Shown: positions 1-8,302, counted from the first letter of the stretch. The stretch is DNA of 64,000 bases from Caulobacter hibisci (GCF_016135805.1 NZ_JADWOX010000009.1:124001-188000); one strand, 5' to 3'. Program-made: numbers and translations. Notes: generated by a model not told the origin, from the letters alone.

Positions 1-313
1 CGGCGTTCTCGAGGTTCTTGAGCACCTTCTGCTGCGCATCGACCATGGCGTCCCTGGCTTCCCGCGCGTCCGAAGAACCGACCGGATGCGAAAGAAGACG
101 GTAGCCGGCATAGCCCATTTGGTTGATCTGGCGATTGACACGCGCCATCTCGACGGCCGCGGGGGCCTCGTGCTCGGTGAGCTCGGAAAACTGAGCGTCC
201 TGATCGAGCAGCTTCAGGCTGCTGAAAGCAATGGTCACCGCAAAGGCGACCGAGAGGAGCCCAAGCGCCGAGGAAATCTTGGTGGCGATCTTCCAGTCGT
301 CGATGGCGAGCAT
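1..313 (-). CDS. Methyl-accepting chemotaxis protein, N-terminal part (cut by window edge)
   Basis: The reading frame starts at the ATG complementary to 313-311 ([13 protein letters not shown]...) and runs off the left edge after 104 codons. It carries the first membrane helix and the start of a four-helix-bundle periplasmic sensor domain; the signalling domain lies outside the window. The protein is nearly identical to the first 100 residues of the full chemoreceptor at 42473-44395, and the DNA upstream is also conserved: a pair of GTTAAC motifs at 363-368 and 375-380 recurs at 44418-44435. By family it would sense a periplasmic signal and control CheA. The ligand is unknown. Confidence 0.85.
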   Translation of the reverse strand, partial: MLAIDDWKIATKISSALGLLSVAFAVTIAFSSLKLLDQDAQFSELTEHEAPAAVEMARVNRQINQMGYAGYRLLSHPVGSSDAREARDAMVDAQQKVLKNLENA

Positions 314-572
314 TTTTCCGCACAGGTCCAGGGTGTCTTTGAAGTGACTCTCGCGTAACCGCGTTAACAGCCCTGTTAACCGTAGGGGCGGCAAATTACC
401 GCAGACCGTTCGAGCGCTCGGCTAATGCCGGTTCTTGGAGATGCCACCGGCAGGAAGGCGCTGCCCAGCCAGCTCCGTGCCCAAGGCATGGGCTCAGAAG
501 GCGATGGGCTCGAAAGGTGGCTAGAGGATCTCAGCTCCGCTATGGCGCGACCAGACACTGCCATATGGAGTT

Positions 573-734
573 ATGAGGGCGCAGTTTGAGCGAGTTACGA
601 AGGGCCAGCCTGTGAAATGGATCGTGCGCGTAGCAGTTGCCGTGCTGATCATCACGATCACCATGTTCGCAATCCGCATGTGCACTTCGATCGAGGAAAA
701 CGTATCGCGCGAGCGACCTTCGGCCGTTGGCTAA
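573..734 (+). CDS. Small single-pass membrane protein, 53 aa, hypothetical
   Basis: An open frame from ATG 573, or from GTG 612 with AAGGG seven bases upstream, to TAA 732-734. After a short basic N-terminus it holds one strongly hydrophobic stretch (VAVAVLIITITMFAI) and then an acidic/basic tail, the profile of a small inner-membrane protein. A strong hairpin follows at 768-791. I do not recognise a family. The GTG start gives a 40-residue protein and has the better ribosome site. Support is the hydrophobic pattern, ribosome site and terminator only. Confidence 0.4.
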   Translation: MRAQFERVTKGQPVKWIVRVAVAVLIITITMFAIRMCTSIEENVSRERPSAVG

Positions 735-767
735 GGGGTTGTGCGATGACATGGCTGCTGTCGGGCG

Positions 768-791
768 AGGCGCCGTTGGGAAACGGCGCCT
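768..791. terminator. Strong hairpin, likely bidirectional terminator
   Basis: A perfect 10-bp stem (AGGCGCCGTT at 768-777 paired with AACGGCGCCT at 782-791) closes a four-base GGGA loop and is followed by a modest T-containing tract. It lies between the rightward small membrane protein gene and the leftward gene ending at 921, so it may serve both. Confidence 0.6.
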
Positions 792-920
792 TGCTTCAGG
801 TTTTGAGCGTCGTGTTGAGACGAGCAACGCCGCTTAAGCAAGCGCCGCTCGGGGCTTAGAAGGATGGGAGACCGTTCTGGCTGGAGAGCGGTCTTGCATG
901 ACATCCGGCCAAGCGTCCCC

Positions 921-1394
921 TCACTGGGCGGGCGCGTGGTCGATGCTGAAGGTCCGGGACATGAGCCATCGACCGTCAGGGCCAAGCTTCCAAAGAATTG
1001 AGAACCGCGCCTTGCCGGCGAGGCGTTCTGGGCCGTCGCCCTTTCTCTCGTAGAATAGGTGCGTTCCTTCCTCCACGGCGCCGAAGCCCGGAATGGCGTA
1101 GACCTTGAGCGTGCCGGGCGCGAGCTGCCGACGAGGCCGCCACGCGTCGGGCGCGGGCTTGAGGGCGCAGCTCTTGGCGTAGTCGGCATTGAAAGCGTCC
1201 CGGCCCATCGCCCCGCCCTTGCCGTGGTAGAACTCCATGTCATCGGCCACGATGGTCGCCAAGGTTGCGGCGTCGCATTGCTCGGACATCACGTCGAACA
1301 TGACCTCGTCACGCCCCTGGATGGCTTTGGTGAGTGCCGGCTTCGTTGGGATGAGGACCAAAGTCGCGGCAAGCGCGGCTAGAAGAGAAGGCAT
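921..1394 (-). CDS. Secreted SnoaL/NTF2-like (DUF4440-type) protein
   Basis: 157 residues from the ATG complementary to 1394-1392. A hydrophobic signal sequence (MPSLLAALAATLVLI) precedes a compact alpha+beta domain. The pattern of an early helix with RDEVMFDVMSEQCDAATL, then ADDMEFYHGKGG and a C-terminal strand rich in W/L (FSILWKLGPDGRWLMSR) matches the NTF2-like, DUF4440 group. These are small cone-shaped proteins that are usually binding modules or weak enzymes. A longer start at 1526 is possible but would overlap the divergent gene at 1471 and bury the signal peptide. The specific role is unknown. Confidence 0.65.
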   Translation of the reverse strand: MPSLLAALAATLVLIPTKPALTKAIQGRDEVMFDVMSEQCDAATLATIVADDMEFYHGKGGAMGRDAFNADYAKSCALKPAPDAWRPRRQLAPGTLKVYAIPGFGAVEEGTHLFYERKGDGPERLAGKARFSILWKLGPDGRWLMSRTFSIDHAPAQ

Positions 1395-1470
1395 CGACCG
1401 GCTGGACACCAAGGCCGCGCTTTGGCAGAAATCGGTCTGATATCCACGGTCGATAAAATTGGGGGAGCTG

Positions 1471-1854
1471 ATGCTCGCACGACTGGTCATCACTTCGATC
1501 ATCGCCCTGAGCGGCTCTGCGGCCATGGCGCAATCTTCCCAGTGGTACTTCTACAAGGAGGTCAGCGGGATCGAGGTCTATTACGCCGTGCGCATCAATC
1601 CCGATGAGGCGCGGGTCTCGTGGAAATGCGTGAACAAGACGGGCGAGGCCGTCAGCTGTTCTGTCGGCGCCGGCCAGAACAAGGTCTATCGATGTGTCCG
1701 CGACGGCACGCCCGTCGGCTTCACCGAAGCACTGGGCGAGCGCGCAACAGCTCCGGCCCGCGGCGAATACGCCTTCCCGTCGGAATCGGCCTGCAAGGGC
1801 AAGGGTGCCAGCCAGGTCGAGCCCTACGGCGTCCAGATCAGCATCGAGCGGTAG
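1471..1854 (+). CDS. Small secreted hypothetical protein
   Basis: 127 residues from ATG 1471, preceded by GGGGGAG at 1461-1467. A clear Sec signal peptide ends at AMA-Q (MLARLVITSIIALSG...). The mature part has four Cys (WKCVN, VSCSVG, YRCVRD, SACKGK), suggesting two disulfides in the periplasm. It lies only five bases before the next gene, so the pair is probably co-transcribed and both products are exported. I recognise no named family. Confidence 0.7.
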   Translation: MLARLVITSIIALSGSAAMAQSSQWYFYKEVSGIEVYYAVRINPDEARVSWKCVNKTGEAVSCSVGAGQNKVYRCVRDGTPVGFTEALGERATAPARGEYAFPSESACKGKGASQVEPYGVQISIER

Positions 1855-1859
1855 CCACC

Positions 1860-2735
1860 ATGGACGGTATCAATCCCCTCGGCATGCGGCTTTGGATCGG
1901 TCTGGCAATCGCCGGGGCCCTTCCCGCCGGCGCCGGCGCCCAGCCCCAGGCCGCCCAGCCTGCCAGCATCGCGCCGGGGAGCCAGTACACCTATTGCTGG
2001 GCGACCCGAAAACCCCAGCCCGGCCAGATCGACAATTCATACTACTACTCGCCCATCTTCGTGGGGCGCCCGGGCGACGAGGCCGACAAGGCGGCCTTCG
2101 CGGCGGCCGTGGTCGGTGCCTATGGAGGCGAGGCGGGCGTCTCGTCCTGCTCGTCTCGCGCTACGGCGGCGGAAATGATCGCCGTTCGGGACAGGCGGTT
2201 CAACAGGGACGCCCCCCATGCCGTCATGACGAGCCTCCTGCCCGGCGGTGCGCGGGTCGCCAATATCGAAGGCGCGTCCGTTCCGCGAACCGATCCCCCG
2301 GGTGACGGCTCGCTCGAACGGCCGCTGATCCTGGAATGCACGGCCGCCGCCGGCCAGTTCAGTTCCTTGACCCAGCGGTACGAGACCGCACAGAGCGTTC
2401 TGGTAAAGATCGCCGGGGGGCAGGTCTCGATCTGGAAGCGGTCGGCGTCCTCCTGGATCCAGCACCCTTGCGTGGAGAACAGCCGCAACGGGCAGTTCTG
2501 TGCGATCACGCCGACCCGCATCTGGCTCAAGGACAGCTACGAGCTGACGCGGGGAGCCGAGGAGTCGAACGAACTGGACATCGACCGCCGGTCGGCCGGA
2601 TTCAAGTTCGAGACGCTGCTGGCGACGCCGAAGGTGGCGCCGTACATCCAGGCCCGCCAAGCCACGGGCGCCTGCCGGCCAACGAAGGAACCGGCGCCCG
2701 CGGCCACCCCGCCAGCGCCCCGCACCGCTTTCTAA
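1860..2735 (+). CDS. Secreted hypothetical protein, 291 aa
   Basis: Translation from ATG 1860 gives a signal peptide (LWIGLAIAGALPAGAGA) followed by a Cys-containing periplasmic domain; ATG 1884 is an alternative start that would trim the region before the signal peptide. The mature protein has YTYCWATRKP near its start, scattered Cys residues and a Pro/Ala-rich C-terminal tail. It begins five bases after the preceding secreted protein gene, so translational coupling is likely. No family or function is recognised. The long antisense frames here are shadows of GC-rich codon use. Confidence 0.65.
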   Translation: MDGINPLGMRLWIGLAIAGALPAGAGAQPQAAQPASIAPGSQYTYCWATRKPQPGQIDNSYYYSPIFVGRPGDEADKAAFAAAVVGAYGGEAGVSSCSSRATAAEMIAVRDRRFNRDAPHAVMTSLLPGGARVANIEGASVPRTDPPGDGSLERPLILECTAAAGQFSSLTQRYETAQSVLVKIAGGQVSIWKRSASSWIQHPCVENSRNGQFCAITPTRIWLKDSYELTRGAEESNELDIDRRSAGFKFETLLATPKVAPYIQARQATGACRPTKEPAPAATPPAPRTAF

Positions 2736-3139
2736 GGGAGCCGGGCGTTCGGTTTGGAGACCGCGCCTCAAGGCGGTGTCTGTCGCAAGGGTGAGATCCG
2801 GGTGGCCATGACCTGCGCTTCGCGCCGCAGTCCGGGATCCTCCGGGCCGGCGCGGATTTCGGCCCGGCGCTGGCGACAACGGAACGGCGCCAGTCACCCC
2901 GGGAAGTCGCCTTCGGCCGCCACCCATCCCGGCCGGCTCTGTGTCGGCCATGCCGCGTCCGCTCCGCCGGACGTCGCCGAAGCCTTCGCCAGGCTGGCGA
3001 CCGCACGCTGGGCTGCCGGCCTTCGCGCGGTGTCCTTCGCCGACCGATCGTCCTGACGGCGCGGTGATGGCCCGGGTATCGGGCGGCGCCTGGCCGAGCA
3101 AATTTTCGGCGTGGGCGACTTGACGTGTTTCGGCCGCGC
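2736..3139. other. Intergenic region, no gene supported
   Basis: About 400 bases of GC-rich sequence between the secreted protein gene and the hsp20 leader. Open frames exist on both strands, but their translations are Arg/Ser/Pro-rich low-quality sequences with no recognisable domain. I see nothing convincing; the hsp20 promoter must lie towards its right end. Confidence 0.5.
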
Positions 3140-3244
3140 CCTAACTCATCGCCTGCTTGCCGGGCGCCGACAGGGCCTGGCCCTGGGGCGCACAGCGCTT
3201 GGCTCTGCGCCCCTCATGTCCAACTTGCTTTCGAGGAGATGGAA
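3140..3244 (+). promoter_or_regulatory. ROSE-type RNA thermometer in the hsp20 leader
   Basis: The last hairpin pairs TTGCT (3225-3229) with the ribosome site AGGAG (3234-3238) across a TTCG loop. The pairs are U-A, C-G, G.G, U-A and U.G, so it has the conserved UUGCU box and the internal G.G mismatch that define ROSE elements of alphaproteobacterial small heat-shock genes. Just upstream a GGGGCGCACAG arm (3185-3195) faces CTCTGCGCCCC (3203-3213), giving a second, stable hairpin with one mismatch. At low temperature the ribosome site would be masked; heating would open it. Confidence 0.8.
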
Positions 3245-3727
3245 ATGAGCACCGCGTTTGACTTCAAGCCCTTCTACAGCTCGATGATCGGTGTTGATCG
3301 TATGGTCGGTCTCTTCGAGACCGCGCTGCGCACCGAGGCGAGCGGCAGTTTTCCGCCGTACGATATCGAGAGGACCGACGAGGCGGCCTACAGGATTTCT
3401 CTGGCGGTCGCCGGTTTTGCGCCGACCGATCTCGAAATCGTCGCCGAGCCCAATCTTCTGGTGATCAGGGGACGCAAAGCGGCCGGCGAAGACGCGGGCG
3501 CGCGAACGTTCCTGCATCAGGGCCTGGCCCAGCGCGCGTTCGAGCGGCGGTTCGAGCTGGCGGACTACGTCGTCGTCAAGGACGCTGTCCATGCCCATGG
3601 CGTTTTGTCGATCGACCTTGTCCGAGAACTTCCCGACGCCTTGAAGCCTAAGCAAATTCCCATCGGCCTGGGCGCGTCCCAGCAGGTGCTGGAACTCAGG
3701 GGCCCCAAGGCCCGCGAGGCGGCCTAG
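3245..3727 (+). CDS. Small heat-shock protein Hsp20 (IbpA-like)
   Basis: 160 residues. ATG 3245 is chosen over the in-frame ATG 3239 because AGGAG at 3234-3238 is then six bases away. The alpha-crystallin domain spans about residues 38-135, with the conserved hydrophobic core (ISLAVAGFAPTDLEI), the FERRF segment at 99-103 and the GVLSIDL signature at 119-125. By family it is an ATP-independent cytoplasmic holdase that binds unfolding proteins. Expression is predicted to be heat-controlled at translation by the ROSE element. The next gene starts 10 bases downstream. Confidence 0.95.
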   Translation: MSTAFDFKPFYSSMIGVDRMVGLFETALRTEASGSFPPYDIERTDEAAYRISLAVAGFAPTDLEIVAEPNLLVIRGRKAAGEDAGARTFLHQGLAQRAFERRFELADYVVVKDAVHAHGVLSIDLVRELPDALKPKQIPIGLGASQQVLELRGPKAREAA

Positions 3728-3737
3728 GGAGCCGGCT

Positions 3738-4001
3738 ATGCGCATGAACACCAATCCGGGCGACCGAGCCCGTCCCTGGCCCGTCCGGCCGGCGGTCGGT
3801 TTCCTTCATCCTCTGGAGGTGCTGAAGGACCAGGACCTCGATCTCGCCGAAAAGCGCGAAATCCTGGCGGCCTGGGCTTCCGATGCGAGCGCGGTCGAGC
3901 ATAGGCCCAGTCAAAGATGGCTCTTGGGGACCCCCGCGCCCGTACCGCTCAGCGAGGTCTTGTCCGCGCTGAGCCGCCTGGACCGCGAAATGTTCTCTTG
4001 A
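3738..4001 (+). CDS. Small conserved hsp20-associated protein, 87 aa
   Basis: Starts 10 bases after hsp20 and ends before a strong terminator, so it is probably in the heat-shock operon. The core reads FLHPLEVLKDQDLDLAEKRE and ILAAWASDASAVEHRPSQRW. This resembles a short protein type I recall next to stress genes in alphaproteobacteria, with a DLAEKR-ILAAWASDA signature. It has no signal peptide or membrane segment and is probably cytoplasmic. Its function is not known to me. Confidence 0.75.
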   Translation: MRMNTNPGDRARPWPVRPAVGFLHPLEVLKDQDLDLAEKREILAAWASDASAVEHRPSQRWLLGTPAPVPLSEVLSALSRLDREMFS

Positions 4002-4010
4002 GTCGGGGCG

Positions 4011-4044
4011 GGCGGCCGGTCTGCGGAGGGCCGGCCGCCATTTT
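4011..4044 (+). terminator. Rho-independent terminator of the hsp20 operon
   Basis: A perfect 9-bp stem (GGCGGCCGG at 4011-4019 with CCGGCCGCC at 4031-4039) is followed directly by ATTTTG. It sits 10 bases after the stop codon of the preceding gene. Confidence 0.75.
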
Positions 4045-4072
4045 GTCCCGCAAAATATCGTGCACCATAGCC

Positions 4073-4321
4073 ATGCCCTGTTTCATTTTCGTCGAGCCGT
4101 CGGGTGACGGCTGGGTCGTTCGCGGCGATTTCCGCAATAGCCCCCTGATGTTCCCCACCGGCGGGCGGGCCGAGCAGGCCGCCCGTGACTTGGCGCTTGG
4201 CCTGGCCGAAGCCGGTGATCCGGTGGTCCTGGATATTCGGCTGCTGGATGGGGGGCGCGCCGGACGATACCTGTTTCCAGCTCACGCGGCTGCGGACGCT
4301 GCCTTGGGGCTGCGCGCCTAG
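4073..4321 (+). CDS. DUF2188-like small protein, 82 aa
   Basis: ATG 4073 opens a frame of 82 codons: FIFVEPSGDGWVVRGDF, then a helix with GGRAEQAARDLALGLAEAG and a final strand VVLDIRLLDGG. The order strand-strand-helix-strand with a GDGW motif resembles DUF2188-type proteins, which often accompany stress genes. It follows the hsp20 operon terminator, so it needs its own promoter or read-through. The frame is open further upstream, but ATG 4073 fits the domain start. The assignment is by pattern only. Confidence 0.6.
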   Translation: MPCFIFVEPSGDGWVVRGDFRNSPLMFPTGGRAEQAARDLALGLAEAGDPVVLDIRLLDGGRAGRYLFPAHAAADAALGLRA

Positions 4322-4686
4322 CCTGTGGGCAGGCGATCCAGCCCTCGCGCGCTCGCCGGGGGCGGCCGTCCCCGCGCGATCCCGGCGGCGACTGTTGGCG
4401 GGGGTCGCAAGACGCATCCCCGGGCGGTATGGCGCGGCCGGATCAAGCTCAATAGGCGCGGGCGCGCGTCTAGCCGGGGGCGCGTCCCGCCTGGGAGGCG
4501 AAGGGATGAGGACGGCGCGCAAGCCGCACGGCGACGGCGGGTCGCGCAAAACGCCGCGGACCATCGACAAAGGCGCTCGGCGGTGACACTCGTCTGTCCG
4601 CTCAGGGCCGATCCGGGTCGACGTCGCTTGGGCGAGCGGTCCGTCCTCAGAACCGCTCGATCTTGAGCGCTTTGTGGAGTCGAGCG
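4322..4686. other. Intergenic region, no gene supported
   Basis: 365 bases of very GC-rich sequence. Overlapping frames translate to Arg/Gly-rich sequence with no domain. A 26-codon basic frame (ATG 4506 to TGA 4584) ends here but has no supporting feature. The promoter of the kinase gene at 4687 should be within the last 100 bases. Confidence 0.4.
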
Positions 4687-5703
4687 ATGCGTCTGGAGCG
4701 AGCCTTTATCTGGTCTGATCCCCTGCGAAAGGCGCCCGTGGCCCTGCGCTACGTGCTGGCCACCGCAGTGGTACTGGCTTTTTTCGCCGTGCGGTCGGTG
4801 TTTGCGCCCGTCCTCGGCGGCTATCCGTTCCTGCTGTTCTTCCCGGCCATCATCCTGATCTCGGTGGCCCTGGATCGCGGGACGGGCATGTTCTCGGTCT
4901 TCCTCAGCGCGATCCTGGCCTGGTACTTCTTCCTGCCGCCGGTCAACTCCTTCGCGCTTCCCGACGCCAAGGCGGCGGTGCCGCTGGCGCTCTATCTGTC
5001 GATCGCGTTCTTCCTGGCCGCCGTCGTCGAAGCCCTGCGATCGACCGCCCGGCGCTTGGCCCAGACGGCCGACAAGCTAGAACGCAGCAACGAGTTCAAC
5101 CGGCTCCTGCTGCTGGACGTCAATCACCGGGTCAAGAACCACTTGACCTCGATCACCGGCCTGTTGCGCCTGTCGGCGCGCGAGATCGACGACCCCCGGG
5201 CTCGCAGCGCCATCGAAAACGCCGTCGGCCGCATCGGCGTCCTGGGCCAGGTCTATGAACGGCTCCACCTGGGCGAGCGGGCGACGGTGGTGTCCTCGCG
5301 CGACTTCATCGTGTCCCTCTGCGAGGGCCTTCGCCAAAGCGTCCTGGGCATGCGTCCCATCGCCCTTCGGGTCCAGGCCGAGGATGTCGCCCTCAGCTCG
5401 ACCCAGGCCGTGCCGATCGGCCTTGTCATCAACGAACTTGTGGAAAACGCCCTCAAGTACGCCTTCCCGGATGATCGCGCCGGCGACATCCGGGTGATCT
5501 TCGGGGTCGACCAGGACAACTTGGTGCTCAGTGTTCGTGACGACGGGATGGGCAGCGATCCGGCCGCCAGGCCCGGCGGCGGTACGCGCATCGTCGGCTC
5601 CCTGGTCCAGCAGCTGGGGGGCGTGATCCGCCGCCAGGGCCCGCCCGGCACGGAGGTGATCGTCACGCTTCCCCGCCAGGCCCCCGAGGAGGACGCTGCG
5701 TGA
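4687..5703 (+). CDS. Membrane sensor histidine kinase, DUF4118 plus HisKA_2
   Basis: 338 residues from ATG 4687 (GGAG nine bases upstream). Three to four membrane helices in the first 120 residues (LRYVLATAVVLAFFAVRS, YPFLLFFPAIILISVAL, MFSVFLSAILAWYFFLP) form a KdpD-like DUF4118 module. A HisKA_2 phosphoacceptor box follows (VNHRVKNHLTSITGLLRLSA, phospho-His in NHRVKN). An HATPase_c domain comes next, with the N-box INELVENALKYAF and G-boxes DDGMGSD and GGGTRIVGSL. Kinases of this type often feed the PhyR general stress pathway. No response regulator is adjacent. The stimulus is unknown. Confidence 0.9.
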   Translation: MRLERAFIWSDPLRKAPVALRYVLATAVVLAFFAVRSVFAPVLGGYPFLLFFPAIILISVALDRGTGMFSVFLSAILAWYFFLPPVNSFALPDAKAAVPLALYLSIAFFLAAVVEALRSTARRLAQTADKLERSNEFNRLLLLDVNHRVKNHLTSITGLLRLSAREIDDPRARSAIENAVGRIGVLGQVYERLHLGERATVVSSRDFIVSLCEGLRQSVLGMRPIALRVQAEDVALSSTQAVPIGLVINELVENALKYAFPDDRAGDIRVIFGVDQDNLVLSVRDDGMGSDPAARPGGGTRIVGSLVQQLGGVIRRQGPPGTEVIVTLPRQAPEEDAA

Positions 5704-5759
5704 CGTGGGGGAAGAGGCGGCAGGGAACGATGCGCGCGTGCAGGGGCTATTAGGCCATC

Positions 5760-5775
5760 GGCCCGCTCGCGGGCC
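5760..5775. terminator. GC-rich hairpin after the kinase gene
   Basis: GGCCCG-CTCG-CGGGCC is a perfect 6-bp stem lying 57 bases after the kinase stop and 18 bases before the next start. There is no T-run, so it may be a weak terminator or a leader structure for the following gene. Confidence 0.35.
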
Positions 5776-5793
5776 TCACTCCTGGAGGCTCTC

Positions 5794-6051
5794 ATGTCCA
5801 TTCTCGCCTGGATCGTCCTGGGCCTGGTCGCCGGCTTCATCGCCAGCAAGCTGGTCAGCCGCAGCGGCGGCAGCCTGGTCCTCGACCTAGTCCTTGGCAT
5901 CGTCGGCGCGGTCGTCGGCGGTTTCCTGTTCAACCAGTTCGGCAGCGCCGGCGTCACCGGCTTCAATCTCTACAGCCTGCTAGTGGCGACGATCGGCGCG
6001 GTCGTGGTCCTGCTGATCTACCACCTGATCGCCGGGCGACGGGCGCTTTAG
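5794..6051 (+). CDS. GlsB/YeaQ/YmgE-family stress membrane protein
   Basis: 85 residues with three hydrophobic segments (ILAWIVLGLVAGFIASKLV, VLDLVLGIVGAVVGGFLF, LLVATIGAVVVLLIYHLI). This is the length and Gly-rich helix pattern of the transglycosylase-associated GlsB/YeaQ family in the inner membrane. Members are generally induced by envelope, acid or general stress; the biochemical role is unclear. The ribosome site CTGGAGG is at 5782-5788. The setting, between sensor kinases and downstream of hsp20, fits a stress locus. Confidence 0.9.
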   Translation: MSILAWIVLGLVAGFIASKLVSRSGGSLVLDLVLGIVGAVVGGFLFNQFGSAGVTGFNLYSLLVATIGAVVVLLIYHLIAGRRAL

Positions 6052-6127
6052 CGACCGGCGCGGACCTTCATCTCGTCCCCGGGCCGTGGCCAGGGGATTC
6101 TTCATGGCCGCTGCGGAAGCCGCGCGC

Positions 6128-8302
6128 CTAGGACATCGCCTCCAGCCGGCGCACGGCGGCCACGGCCGTGGCAAGGTCCTCGTGGCGGAAGGGCTTGACC
6201 AGGCGCGGCAGGTCCGGCGCCAGATCGTCGACATCGGCATAGCCCGAGGTGATCAGCACCGCCCGCCCGGGCCAGCGGGCGCGCACCCGGCGACAGAACT
6301 CCGCGCCGGACATGCCGGGCATCAGGTGGTCGGTGACGATGATGTCAGGAGAAAGTCCCTCGTCGAGCAGGGCCAGCGCCGCCTCGGCCTCGCTGGCCTC
6401 GACGACCAGATAGCCAAGCTCGGTGAGCTGGTCGGCGCTGGAGGCCCGGACCAGGGGTTCGTCGTCGACCAGGAGCGCCACGCCGGCCTGTTTGGCGGGC
6501 TTGACCGATGGCGCAGGGGCAGGGACGGGCGCCTGGCGGCTGACCGGCAGCCACAGCTCGAAGGTGGAGCCCGCGCCCGGCGCGCTCGCGATCGTCAAGA
6601 CGCCGCCCAGTTGCGCGGCCAAGCCATGGACCATCGACAGACCCAGTCCTGTCCCCTTGCCGATCCCCTTGGTCGAAAAGAACGGCTCGATCGCCCGCGT
6701 CCGCGTTGCCTCGTCCATGCCATGGCCGGTGTCGGCAACGGACACGCGGACATAGGCGCCGGGAATGAGCCCGGCTGGCTGAGGCTGGTCGGCGTCCGCC
6801 GAACGGGCCGAAAGGCGCAGCGTCCCGCCGTCCGGCATGGCGTCGCGGGCGTTCACCGCCAGGTTCAGTAGCGCCATCTCCAGCTGGTTGCGGTCTCCAT
6901 GGGCGGGAGCGACGCCGGGTTCCACATCGACGACGATGCCGATCTGCGGGCCCGTCACGCTTTCAAGCAGGGCGCCCATGTTGGCGATCAGGCAGGCAAG
7001 ATCCACGGCCGCCGGCTGCAGGGGCTGGCGGCGGGCGAAGGCCAGGAGCCGTTGCAGCAGATCGCGCGCGCGTTCAGCCGAGGCCAAGGCGCCGTCGATC
7101 AGCCGCTGTTCGCGCTCGCCGCCCAGGCCCTGGCGCTTGAGGCGATCCAGGCTGCCGAAGATCGGCGTCAGCAGATTGTTGAAGTCGTGGGCCACGCCGC
7201 CGGTCAGCTGCCCCATGGCCTCCAGCTTCTGGGACTGACGCAGGGCCTCCTGCGCCTCGTTGAGCGCCGCCGTGCGCTCGGCCACGCGCGCCTCCAGCGT
7301 CGCGTTCAGGGCGTGCAGGGCCTGCTCGGCCCGCGCTCGCTCCACAGCATCCCACGTTCGGGCCGCGACAGCCTGCGCCAGGGCGGCGTCGTGGTCGGTC
7401 CAGCGTCGCGGTTTGGGCTCGTGGATGTAGAGCAGGGCGGTTAGCTTTCCGCCCCGTACCAGCGGAACGCCGATCATGGCGCGCACGCCGATCGAGGCAT
7501 AGCCATCGGCATGCGGGGCGGCGCGGGCGTCGTCGGCCAGGCTGTCCAGCCGTACCGTCTCGCCGGCGCGCAGCGCGGCGATGATCTCGGGGCCAAAGCT
7601 CTCCAGGAGGCGGCTTTCTCCGGCGAGGCTCGCCATGCCTGCCGTGGTCCAGTCGGACGCGACGGCGACATGTTGGCCGTCGGTCGAGATTTCTCCATAG
7701 CCGACCCGCGCCGCGCCCAGCGTCTCGCCCAGCAGGGCGACGGCCGCGCTCTTGGCCGCTTGCGCATCGGCGGTCTGGGCCAGCCGGTCAGCCAGGTCCA
7801 GGAGCGCCTTGTGGCGCCGCTCGGCCAGCACCCGCTGGGTCGTCTCGCTGACGATGCAGAGCACGCCCCCGACCGACCCGTCCGCTTCCAGCACGGCGGA
7901 GTAGGAGACGTCGAACCAGACGTCCTCGGGGTGTCCGTGCCGCTCGATGTAGAACTGACGGTCCCGGGCCTCGAAGGTGGCGCGCGTCTGGCGCACGCCA
8001 TCTAGCAGGGGGCCAAGATCGTCCCAGAGCTCGGCCCAGCCCTCGCTGGCCGGCCGTCCCAGGGCGCGGGGATGCTTGTCGCCGATCGTCGGCGCATAGG
8101 CGTCATTATAGAGGGCGCAGTATCGCTCGCCCCAGAAGAGGACGATCTGAGCGCTGGCCGGCAGCATCAGTCCGACCGTGGTCTTCAGGCTGAGCGACCA
8201 GCCGGCTGGCGGGCCCAGGGGGCTGTCGGACCAGTCGTGCGCGGCCATCAGCCGGCCCAGGCGGCTGTCGCTTCCAAGAAACGCCAGATCCTGATTGGTC
8301 AC
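6128..8302 (-). CDS. Hybrid sensor kinase (PAS-GAF-HisKA-HATPase-REC)
   Basis: A soluble hybrid kinase of about 724 residues. The GTG complementary to 8302-8300 is preferred because family homology appears to begin just after it (DLAFLGSDSRLGRLMAAHDW); the frame stays open to a TTG at 8410. Order: PAS-like sensor (AHDWSDSPLGPP... YCALYNDAYAPTIGDKHP), GAF, coiled coil, HisKA (GGVAHDFNNLLTPI), HATPase (NLAVNARDAMPDGG, GTGLGLSMVHG), and a C-terminal REC with DD and the acceptor Asp in DIIVTDHLMPGMSG. It is divergent from the kinase gene at 8479, with which it shares the promoter region. Confidence 0.9.
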   Translation of the reverse strand: MTNQDLAFLGSDSRLGRLMAAHDWSDSPLGPPAGWSLSLKTTVGLMLPASAQIVLFWGERYCALYNDAYAPTIGDKHPRALGRPASEGWAELWDDLGPLLDGVRQTRATFEARDRQFYIERHGHPEDVWFDVSYSAVLEADGSVGGVLCIVSETTQRVLAERRHKALLDLADRLAQTADAQAAKSAAVALLGETLGAARVGYGEISTDGQHVAVASDWTTAGMASLAGESRLLESFGPEIIAALRAGETVRLDSLADDARAAPHADGYASIGVRAMIGVPLVRGGKLTALLYIHEPKPRRWTDHDAALAQAVAARTWDAVERARAEQALHALNATLEARVAERTAALNEAQEALRQSQKLEAMGQLTGGVAHDFNNLLTPIFGSLDRLKRQGLGGEREQRLIDGALASAERARDLLQRLLAFARRQPLQPAAVDLACLIANMGALLESVTGPQIGIVVDVEPGVAPAHGDRNQLEMALLNLAVNARDAMPDGGTLRLSARSADADQPQPAGLIPGAYVRVSVADTGHGMDEATRTRAIEPFFSTKGIGKGTGLGLSMVHGLAAQLGGVLTIASAPGAGSTFELWLPVSRQAPVPAPAPSVKPAKQAGVALLVDDEPLVRASSADQLTELGYLVVEASEAEAALALLDEGLSPDIIVTDHLMPGMSGAEFCRRVRARWPGRAVLITSGYADVDDLAPDLPRLVKPFRHEDLATAVAAVRRLEAMS

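Noticed and set aside
363-380. GTTAAC pair as a CtrA box
   Set aside because: The TTAA half-sites are eight bases apart in both copies; CtrA needs seven. Kept only as a conserved motif.
2037-3101. A 354-codon frame on the - strand
   Set aside because: Antisense to the secreted protein gene and Arg/Gly-rich; no motif or ribosome site.
4506-4586. 26-codon basic protein
   Set aside because: Ribosome site too close to the ATG and composition typical of noncoding frames nearby.
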